Assembly: GCA_013138675.1 (NCBI GenBank)
Contig: WTCH01000354.1
Span: 1 to 9,334, forward strand
Reading direction: 5' to 3'
Length of the DNA: 9,334 nucleotides
From: Woeseiaceae bacterium
Lineage (GTDB): Bacteria; Pseudomonadota; Gammaproteobacteria; Steroidobacterales; Woeseiaceae
The notes under the pieces were generated by a model. That model made no database searches. It saw only the letters and a list, made by a program, of their open reading frames with translations, and was not told where the DNA came from. Position 1 is the stretch's first letter. Every line of letters begins with the position of its first letter. This document shows, piece after piece, positions 1-4,799 of the stretch. The position numbers and the translations under genes are program-made.

Positions 1-1
1 T

Positions 2-694
2 TATGTACTCAAGGGCGGGGTCAATTTGCGCTTCTTCTTCAATAGCCCACGCTATTCCGAGGACATGGATATCGATGTACTCGCGGGGAGTGTCGCGACG
101 CTGAAAAAGAACGGCTACAAGATACTCAACGATGCCGCGTTCAGGCGCAGCCTGCGCCTGTTCGATATCGACGATATCGAGATCAATGATCCGGGAAAGG
201 CGAAACATACAGGTACGACGCAGCGATTTCGTTTCGCGTTGATTACGCCCGCTGGGCAGCGCTTGCCCACCAAGGTTGAGTTTTCTCGACGGCAACGAGA
301 TGGCAACGATCACTTCGTTACAGATTTCATTGATGCTGAGGTCGCTCGCGAATATCGGAAGCTGGCATTTCGCTGCCAGCACTATGCCGGTCACGCTGCT
401 GTTGTTCAAAAAGTGAAAGCACTCGCTGGTCGCGCGGTGACCCAGGCACGAGACGTGTTTGATCTCGCCATCTTGTTCAGGGGAGGGCACGCGCCGTCGG
501 AGCCATTCAAGGAGCTCATGTCGGAACGAAAAATTTCGCAAGCCATCGAATGTCTGCTGGGACTGTCCTGGGATGACTACGATGGGCAGGTGGTGGAATT
601 TCTCGACGCGAACAGTCGTGATGAATATGGCGACAAGCAGTCGTGGGAGTCGCTGCAAACATTCGTTCTGGAAACGCTGGAAGCTAATGCTTGA
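2..694 (+). CDS. AbiEii/AbiGii-family nucleotidyltransferase toxin (5' partial)
   Basis: Toxin half of a type IV (AbiE) toxin-antitoxin pair. The reading frame is open from base 2, so the N-terminus lies outside the window; the TTG at 26 sits inside the conserved fold and is not the start. The 230 visible residues begin YVLKGGVNLRFFF and run into NSPRYSEDMDID (Asp codons at 62, 68 and 74), the KGG...SEDxD nucleotide-binding and metal-binding region of the DNA polymerase beta-type fold. Downstream, KVKALAGR followed by ARDVFDLAIL (Arg-Asp at 449-454, Asp at 461-463) matches the second conserved block of the family. Characterised relatives bind a nucleotide and some transfer nucleotides to tRNA, stopping translation; the substrate here is unknown. 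The stop overlaps the antitoxin start by 8 bases, implying one operon with coupled translation. The visible part has no frameshift or missing catalytic residue. The family call is firm; toxicity is inferred. Confidence 0.88.
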   Translation, partial: YVLKGGVNLRFFFNSPRYSEDMDIDVLAGSVATLKKNGYKILNDAAFRRSLRLFDIDDIEINDPGKAKHTGTTQRFRFALITPAGQRLPTKVEFSRRQRDGNDHFVTDFIDAEVAREYRKLAFRCQHYAGHAAVVQKVKALAGRAVTQARDVFDLAILFRGGHAPSEPFKELMSERKISQAIECLLGLSWDDYDGQVVEFLDANSRDEYGDKQSWESLQTFVLETLEANA

Positions 695-1292
695 TATTTC
701 AAACAGCGCTGATTCAGTCATCTTTACGACACGTGAATATGCGAACTACAATGGCATCAGCATGCCTGCGGCCTCAAGACGGCTGTCACGAATGTTTGGC
801 AAAGAACTCCTGACCCGGGTCACCAAAGGAATTTGGGCGAACGCCAGTCACCCGTATTTCCACCCTCTCGCATGCGTGCCTTATTTGCTGGGCAAGGAGC
901 AAGGCTATGTTTCGTTCCTGACCGCGCTTCACCTACATGGTTTGATTTCGCAAATCCCCAAAACCACTCAGATTGCAACGACCGGTCGAGGACGGACGCT
1001 TGAATCTCCGGTTGGCCGGTACGAGTTTTTTCAGATCAAACCGGAACTCATGAAGCAGGGTGCAAAATGGAGTGAAACTCACTTGCCGTATCTTGTAGCC
1101 ACTGCCGAAAAAGCGCTGATCGATACACTGTACCTCTCAACTCGAAAGAACCGACGCTTCGCGCGCCTGCCCGAAGTGGAATTCACGGGAACGACATTTC
1201 GCAAACGGGAGTTCGAACGATTGTTGAAGGAGTTGCCGATTCCAGTTCGCGTTCTGGCCGCTATGCGGTCACGTTGGGAGATGCTCCAGTGA
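687..1292 (+). CDS. AbiEi-family antitoxin / transcriptional regulator
   Basis: Antitoxin partner of the preceding toxin, 201 residues. The start at 687 is chosen because ATGCTTGA holds both this ATG and the toxin stop; the frame is open further upstream, but that part lies inside the toxin gene. Residues about 12-50 (FTTREYANYNGIS, then ASRRLSRMFGKELLTRVTKG and W) form a winged helix-turn-helix. Residues 59-150 carry the AbiEi C-terminal pattern: HPLACVPYLLGKEQGYVSFLTA, then LHLHGLISQIPK, QIATTGRGRT, and ATAEKALIDTLYLS. In characterised systems the winged helix represses the operon and the C-terminal domain neutralises the toxin without stable binding (type IV). The Shine-Dalgarno is poor (GGAAG only 3 bases from ATG), so translation probably depends on ribosomes finishing the toxin. 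Antitoxin-last is the reverse of the classic abiEi-abiEii order. No operator is visible because the operon promoter is outside the window. Confidence 0.88.
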   Translation: MLDISNSADSVIFTTREYANYNGISMPAASRRLSRMFGKELLTRVTKGIWANASHPYFHPLACVPYLLGKEQGYVSFLTALHLHGLISQIPKTTQIATTGRGRTLESPVGRYEFFQIKPELMKQGAKWSETHLPYLVATAEKALIDTLYLSTRKNRRFARLPEVEFTGTTFRKREFERLLKELPIPVRVLAAMRSRWEMLQ

Positions 1293-1347
1293 CCACTGGC
1301 TGCAGCAGGATGACTGCGTGCAGTTAAGTATTGCGCGGTATTTCTAG
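1291..1347 (+). repeat. Direct repeat copy A, after the antitoxin gene
   Basis: First of two diverged direct repeats; the partner is at 2748-2804. The best part, 1308-1345, matches 2765-2802 at 33 of 38 positions without gaps and ends in a 17-base identical run (ATTGCGCGGTATTTCT preceded by T). The left 20 or so bases match more weakly with one gap. One frame reads DHWLQQDDCVQLSIARYF then stop, and copy B ends DDYVLLNIARYF then stop, so both may be remnants of the same gene's 3' end. Copy A also contains the small palindrome ACTGCGTGCAGT (1313-1324), degraded in copy B. The origin is not recognised. Confidence 0.6.
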
Positions 1348-1448
1348 TTCAGCGAATTAGTCATGCGCTCGCAATAATGAGCCCGCTGTTTAAGTCTGAA
1401 ACTTTTCCTGGATACACAACACTAAACTGACAGGTGGGCATTCAACGA

Positions 1449-1454
1449 AGAGGA
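1449..1454 (+). promoter_or_regulatory. Shine-Dalgarno that fixes a GTG start at 1461
   Basis: AGAGGA lies 6 bases before GTG 1461. The alternative in-frame GTG at 1434 has no comparable site, and starting at 1461 puts the positively charged end of the signal peptide at the N-terminus. Confidence 0.6.
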
Positions 1455-1460
1455 AAAGAC

Positions 1461-1943
1461 GTGAGGTACTCGATTGTAAGCCGGCGTTGGTTGGGTCCGG
1501 TTTTGGTCCTGATTTTTCTGTGGCCGCCGCAGGCAGCGCAAGCGTGTAGTTGTATGGCCCTTCCAGACGATTTCGAGATGGCTGTGGCAACGGCCTACGC
1601 GCGGGCCGACTTTGTCTTTCTTGGCGATGTAACGGCGATGCGCAGAACGTTCCTTGGCTCACTGCAACAGCGCGAGGTCACATTCTCGGTGCGAGATCGC
1701 TGGAAAGGATCGATTCCGGACACAACGTTGGTACGAACGAATATTGGCGAAATCGCTTGTGGTTACGACTTCAAGAAACGCAATAGCTACCTGGTGTTCG
1801 CCTATTGGAATCAGCAGCGGAATCAACTGACGACATCTTTTTGCGATATGAATCGTATCGAAGCCAAAGCGAACGATGCGATTGGCGTGCTTGACCGCCT
1901 GACAAAACGTGCGAAAGCGGCAGCGGGCCAGGAAACAAGCTGA
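1461..1943 (+). CDS. Secreted NTR/TIMP-like cysteine protein
   Basis: Small exported protein, 160 residues, with a netrin/TIMP-like (NTR, OB-fold) pattern. Residues 1-28 form a signal peptide: basic N-terminus (R2, R8, R9), a hydrophobic core VLVLIFL, and an AQA cleavage site directly before Cys29, so the mature protein would begin CSC. The rest follows the family layout: ADFVFLGDVT (49-58), a beta strand into WKG (81-83), ACGYDF with Cys100, YLVFAYW (110-116), then Cys128. The four cysteines (29, 31, 100, 128) could form two disulfides. In animal TIMPs the free N-terminal CxC chelates the metalloprotease zinc; whether bacterial members inhibit proteases is unknown. AAQAC is not a good lipobox, so cleavage by signal peptidase I is preferred. 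The gene stands alone with its own Shine-Dalgarno. The fold call is from pattern recognition. Confidence 0.7.
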   Translation: MRYSIVSRRWLGPVLVLIFLWPPQAAQACSCMALPDDFEMAVATAYARADFVFLGDVTAMRRTFLGSLQQREVTFSVRDRWKGSIPDTTLVRTNIGEIACGYDFKKRNSYLVFAYWNQQRNQLTTSFCDMNRIEAKANDAIGVLDRLTKRAKAAAGQETS

Positions 1944-1989
1944 CACATGCACGACCGTCAAAATCGGTAACTGTCAGACCGGGTCGCGA

Positions 1990-2247
1990 CTAATACAAAT
2001 CAGCAACAACCGAATAGCTCGTGCTCCTTCCGCCGCCGCGGTCTTTTTTGAGAGCGCCGCGCTCAATAAGATCCTTGATATCGCGGGTCGCCGTGTCCTG
2101 TGAGCATTTCGCAATCCTGGCCCATTTTGAGCTGGTCAGTTTCCCCTCGAAGCCGTCCAGCTGTTTTTTCTCCTGCTCGAACTCTTTATCGGTAATGATC
2201 CCGCGTTCTCGCAGCGCTTCAAGCTGCTGCAGCTCTGCGTCGATGTG
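1990..2247 (-). pseudogene. SHOCT domain joined to a Fic-family C-terminal winged helix (remnant)
   Basis: A minus-strand open stretch with two recognisable pieces in one frame. Bases 2161-2247 encode IDAELQQLEALRERGIITDK and then EFEQEKKQ, a SHOCT (short C-terminal) domain. Bases 1993-2160 encode 56 residues starting LDGFEGKLTSSKWARIAKCS, with TATRDIKDLIERGAL and GGGRSTSYS, the winged-helix tail seen after the catalytic domain in many Fic-family AMP-transferases. The Fic catalytic motif HPFxxGNGR is absent. No ATG, GTG or TTG with a ribosome site lies just upstream in frame; the frame runs open back to about 2502, but there it is antisense to the DUF3465 gene. I read it as a mosaic remnant, not an active gene. 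A small non-canonically started SHOCT-wHTH protein cannot be excluded. It fills most of the interval between the NTR-like and DUF3465 genes. Confidence 0.65.
2169..2243 (-). repeat. SHOCT-coding repeat, copy 1
   Basis: These 75 bases align without gaps to 4026-4100 at 68 of 75 positions. Both copies lie on the minus strand and encode the SHOCT domain. Homology stops at the join to the Fic tail on one side and near the 23-base repeat on the other. Confidence 0.85.
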
Positions 2248-2256
2248 CCTGAATGG

Positions 2257-2279
2257 CCTGCCGGTTGCATCACAGATTG
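2257..2279 (-). repeat. 23-base repeat next to the SHOCT remnant, copy 1
   Basis: Matches 4648-4670 at 21 of 23 positions (shared CCTGCCG and TGCATCACAGATTG). Here it lies 13 bases from the SHOCT repeat and 13 bases before the DUF3465 start. In copy 2 it lies 67 bases upstream of the intact lipoprotein start. It is on the upstream side of SHOCT in both places. Confidence 0.65.
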
Positions 2280-2292
2280 GTAGACTCGCGAA

Positions 2293-2721
2293 ATGAAAAG
2301 AATCGTATACGTCCTCGTGATCGTCGTTGCGTATGCCGCCTACGAACGATTTCTGATCCCCGATCTGCCCACGAGCAGTGCTCAGCCCATCAGCGCGCAA
2401 CCCAGTCAGACCGGTGAGCGGTGGCACTCCGGGCAGCAGGTGCAGGGCAGCGGCACGGTTATTCGAATTCTTGCTGACGACGATGATGGCGATCGTCATC
2501 AACGCTTCGTCCTGGAGACGAGTTCAGGACAAACACTATTGATTGCTCACAATATCGATCTCGCGCCACGTATTGCGTCGCTCAGTACTGGCGATACCGT
2601 GGCCTTCTATGGCGAGTACGAAATCAACTCACAAGGCGGTGTGATTCACTGGACGCATCATGACCCTGAGGGCCGCCATGTTGCCGGCTGGTTGGAACAC
2701 CGCGGGCAGCGCTACCAATAA
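2293..2721 (+). CDS. DUF3465 family protein
   Basis: 142-residue protein of the DUF3465 family, function unknown. Residues 4-16 (IVYVLVIVVAYAA) are a short hydrophobic segment, either signal peptide or membrane anchor, so the rest is probably periplasmic. After a low-complexity linker (22-42), the conserved domain holds GQQVQGSGTVIRIL (47-60), DDDDGDRHQRFVLE (62-75), QTLLIAHNIDLAPRI (80-94), GDTVAFYGEYE (100-110) and GGVIHWTHHDPEGRH (115-129), the diagnostic family blocks, and resembles a small OB-like beta barrel. It is full length. The ATG at 2293 has no clear Shine-Dalgarno; the sequence just upstream is the 23-base repeat. From memory such genes often occur in accessory regions, including Vibrio cassette arrays. 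It lies on the opposite strand to the SHOCT/Fic remnant and just before repeat copy B. Confidence 0.85.
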   Translation: MKRIVYVLVIVVAYAAYERFLIPDLPTSSAQPISAQPSQTGERWHSGQQVQGSGTVIRILADDDDGDRHQRFVLETSSGQTLLIAHNIDLAPRIASLSTGDTVAFYGEYEINSQGGVIHWTHHDPEGRHVAGWLEHRGQRYQ

Positions 2722-2747
2722 CATCGAGACGGAACGACGTTTTGGCG

Positions 2748-2804
2748 ATGACTGGTTCGCACAAGGACGACTACGTGCTGTTGAATATTGCGCGGTATTT
2801 CTGA
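2748..2804 (+). repeat. Direct repeat copy B, after DUF3465
   Basis: Partner of the repeat at 1291-1347 in the same orientation, within the 140-base gap before the PLP enzyme gene. In frame from ATG 2748 it would read MTGSHKDDYVLLNIARYF then stop. That is 18 residues without a ribosome site, so a gene is not claimed. The two copies bracket the NTR-like gene, the SHOCT/Fic remnant and DUF3465. Confidence 0.6.
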
Positions 2805-2861
2805 TCTCGGTGTGGCAGCCTTGGCATAACCAAACGCTGATGAGCCAAACCTGTTACCACC

Positions 2862-4007
2862 ATGCCCATTAATTACCGAGCGGAATTCGATATTCCGCGA
2901 GACATCTGTTACCTGAACGCTGCCTACATGGGGCCGCAGCCGCGTCGTGTCGTGGAAGCGGCAATTCGTGGGGCAACGCGACGCTCACAGCCATGGCAAA
3001 TTACGCCAGCCGACTTCTTCAGCGAGGTGGAGGATTTGCGGGCTGCATTCGCGCAACAGGTCGGGTGTTCTGCCGACAACATCGCGATCGTGCCGTCGGC
3101 CAGTTACGGCGTGGCCTGCGCCGCGGCGAATTTGCCGATAAAGCAGGGCGACGTCATATTGGCGCTAAATGACCAGTTTCCCTCGAACTACTACTCATGG
3201 CGTCGCCAGGCGTTGGCATCGGACGCCGAGTTTCATGTTGTCAGAAAGGAGGGTTCTCAATCCTGGGCCGACGCGCTGCTCGAAGCCATCAAACTTCGTG
3301 GAGACGACATCGCGCTCGCGACACTCGAGGGGCACCATTGGACCTCGGGTGACGTTGTTGACCTTGAGACCGTCATTCCGGCATTGCGCGACGTTGGCGC
3401 CCGGGTCGTTCTCGACCTGACGCAAACGATTGGTGCGTGTCCGCTCGACATCAGCCGACTTGCGCCAGACTTCATGGTCACGGCCGGGTACAAGTGGCAA
3501 TTCTGTCCGTACGGCGTCGCCTTCCTCTATGTCGACGAAAATTATTTTGACGGCGTTCCGATCGAAGAGGCCTGGATGGGCCGGGATGGGGCCGAAGATT
3601 TTTCGCGGCTCGTGGATTTCACCGACCAGTATCAACCGGGCGCCCGCCGCTTCGATGCGGGCGAGAAGTCGAGCTTCTCGAATATCGCCGGTGCGCTGGC
3701 CGCACTGCAAATGCTGGACGAATGGGGTATTGGAACGATTTCCGAAACGCTCGCCGCAACCAATGCTCGCATCGCCGAGATTTTGGCGGGCCACGGGTTC
3801 GAGATCACGGCGGCCGACGCCCGTGCACCGCATTTCCAGGGAGCTCGTCTGCCGGCCACCGACCCGAGAAAGCTGGCGGCGCACCTTGTCGACAATGGCG
3901 TCTTCGCGAGTGTACGCGGCGACAACTTGCGGGTCGCGCCACATCTCTATACGGACGATGAGGACCTTGCGCGTTTGGACGACGCGTTGCGAGGCAGCCC
4001 TAGTTAG
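2862..4007 (+). CDS. Aminotransferase class V-fold PLP-dependent enzyme
   Basis: A 381-residue cytosolic enzyme of the class V aminotransferase / cysteine desulfurase / kynureninase-like fold. It opens with YLNAAYMGPQPRRVVEA (17-33), the usual N-terminal strand and helix. PSASYGVA carries the phosphate-loop region. LEGHHWTSGDVVDLE (155-169) includes the cofactor-stacking histidine area. VVLDLTQTIGACPLD has Asp185, expected to pair with the pyridine nitrogen, and Gln188. Lys211 in TAGYKWQFCPYG is the expected Schiff-base lysine. The C-terminal small domain ends NGVFASVRGDNLRVAPHLYT (338-357), typical of this fold. Length is normal and all key residues are present. The reaction and substrate cannot be named; it is not close enough to IscS, SufS or kynureninase signatures to choose one. 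ATG 2862 has no strong ribosome site and no better in-frame start lies upstream. It overlaps the converging lipoprotein gene by 8 bases. Confidence 0.88.
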   Translation: MPINYRAEFDIPRDICYLNAAYMGPQPRRVVEAAIRGATRRSQPWQITPADFFSEVEDLRAAFAQQVGCSADNIAIVPSASYGVACAAANLPIKQGDVILALNDQFPSNYYSWRRQALASDAEFHVVRKEGSQSWADALLEAIKLRGDDIALATLEGHHWTSGDVVDLETVIPALRDVGARVVLDLTQTIGACPLDISRLAPDFMVTAGYKWQFCPYGVAFLYVDENYFDGVPIEEAWMGRDGAEDFSRLVDFTDQYQPGARRFDAGEKSSFSNIAGALAALQMLDEWGIGTISETLAATNARIAEILAGHGFEITAADARAPHFQGARLPATDPRKLAAHLVDNGVFASVRGDNLRVAPHLYTDDEDLARLDDALRGSPS

Positions 4008-4581
4008 AGCCGAGCAGTAGTCTCTTCTCCTGCTCGAACTCTTCATCGGTAATAATGCCGCGTCCTCTCAGCGCTTCAAGTTGCTGCAACTCTGCGTCGA
4101 CGTTGGCGGAGAACACCGAATCATCTTCAACACGTGCCACCGTGGCATCGGGTTCCACCTGGTATCCGGCCAGCAGCTGGTCGACGATATCGTCCAGTTT
4201 GCTTTCCGTGCCTTTGAATTTCGTTAGCGAGAGTCCGCCCTTGCCTTTGAGGCGGTAGTTCGCGCTGGCGACGGACCGGCCGTTGCGTGTCAGGCTGACT
4301 GACGCCGTGCTCATGTAGGTAGCGATGTCCCAGCTGCGTCGCGCGGTATAGGAGAGTATGTACTCGCAGTGTCTCGGGCGCTGCGTGCCGATAACTTCGG
4401 TCGTAATGCCGTGGCGCTGAAAATCATCCTGTAGATACTCGACGAAGCCGTCGATGGTGACTTGTGGATTATCCTGGATGCACACATGGCGCACCTGTAG
4501 ATCAGGATCAACCGGCTGCACAGAGATCGAGGTGCAGGCCGATACAGTGAACAACGCAATCAAACAGACTAGATGGCGCAT
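4000..4581 (-). CDS. Sbal_3080-type lipoprotein with C-terminal SHOCT domain
   Basis: 193-residue outer-membrane-type lipoprotein. MRHLVCLIALFTVSAC is a lipoprotein signal peptide with lipobox VSAC and acylated Cys16; Thr17 at +2 fits transfer to the outer membrane. Residues 18-140 match the Sbal_3080 lipoprotein pattern: ISVQPVDPDLQVRHVCIQDN, GFVEYLQDDFQRHGITTEVI, CEYILSYTARRSWDIATYMS, and YRLKGKGGLSLTKFKGTESK leading to the DELLAGY-like QLLAGY block. Function is unknown. A linker (about 142-160) leads to a SHOCT domain (161-193, DAELQQLEALRGRGIITDEE to the end). The SHOCT coding sequence is 91% identical to the remnant at 2169-2243. The start is supported by GGAGAA 6 to 7 bases before the ATG. 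It converges on and overlaps the PLP enzyme gene by 8 bases and diverges from the TPR gene across a 218-base spacer. Confidence 0.87.
   Translation of the reverse strand: MRHLVCLIALFTVSACTSISVQPVDPDLQVRHVCIQDNPQVTIDGFVEYLQDDFQRHGITTEVIGTQRPRHCEYILSYTARRSWDIATYMSTASVSLTRNGRSVASANYRLKGKGGLSLTKFKGTESKLDDIVDQLLAGYQVEPDATVARVEDDSVFSANVDAELQQLEALRGRGIITDEEFEQEKRLLLGSN
4026..4100 (-). repeat. SHOCT-coding repeat, copy 2 (intact lipoprotein gene)
   Basis: The counterpart of 2169-2243, offset exactly 1857 bases, with seven mismatches and no gap. Two of the seven changes alter a residue by the aligned peptides (Glu/Gly and Lys/Glu). Confidence 0.85.
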
Positions 4582-4585
4582 GGTC

Positions 4586-4591
4586 TTCTCC
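4586..4591 (-). promoter_or_regulatory. Ribosome binding site of the lipoprotein gene
   Basis: On the minus strand GGAGAA precedes ATG 4581 with about 6 bases between. It is one of the two good Shine-Dalgarno sites in the window and settles the start of the lipoprotein. Confidence 0.6.
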
Positions 4592-4647
4592 AGGGTTCCG
4601 TTTAGCTGACGGGTATCCGAGGATTGTAGTCAGGATGGTCGATTCAG

Positions 4648-4670
4648 CCTGCCGCCTGCATCACAGATTG
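4648..4670 (-). repeat. 23-base repeat upstream of the lipoprotein gene, copy 2
   Basis: Matches 2257-2279 at 21 of 23 positions, the only differences being the adjacent GT/CC pair. It sits 67 bases upstream of the lipoprotein start, just beyond its possible -10 element, and may be part of the ancestral promoter region. Confidence 0.65.
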
Positions 4671-4799
4671 CGAAACTGATATTACCGAGCGATTCGCAGT
4701 CAGCCTCCCGCGACAGCACGTAATATCTCTGTCACCATACCGGTCCCTATACGTGTGAGGATGATTCACACAACCACCAATGACTGGCCGTAACAACAG

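Larger units (their letters stand above)
4582..4799. promoter_or_regulatory. Divergent intergenic region, promoters for the lipoprotein and TPR genes expected
   Basis: This 218-base spacer separates divergent genes, so it should hold both promoters. On the minus strand TACAAT (plus 4623-4628) is a fair -10 element 41 bases before the lipoprotein start, without a matching -35. On the plus strand TAATAT (4721-4726) is a possible -10 for the TPR gene, again without a clear -35. The spacer includes the 23-base repeat. No strong operator palindrome was seen. Confidence 0.3.

Noticed and set aside
459..686. Upstream extension of the antitoxin frame (open from 459).
   Set aside because: This part lies wholly within the conserved toxin gene and its translation is basic, low-complexity shadow sequence. 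Family homology begins at 687.
1434..1460. GTG 1434 as the start of the NTR-like gene.
   Set aside because: It lacks a ribosome site and would add nine residues before the signal peptide; GTG 1461 has AGAGGA at good spacing.
1323..2786. Integron attC sites: GTTAAGT (1323-1329) and GTTGAAT (2780-2786) both match the GTTRRRY core, and DUF3465 genes occur in cassette arrays.
   Set aside because: I find no partner RYYYAAC box with complementary arms at the right distance. Conservation continues on the right side of the core, which in a cassette array should belong to the next, unrelated cassette. No integrase gene is visible.
3195..4046. Long minus-strand open frame (283 codons) opposite the PLP enzyme gene.
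   Set aside because: Arg-rich translation without recognisable domains, fully antisense to a gene with intact catalytic residues; typical of GC-rich shadow frames.
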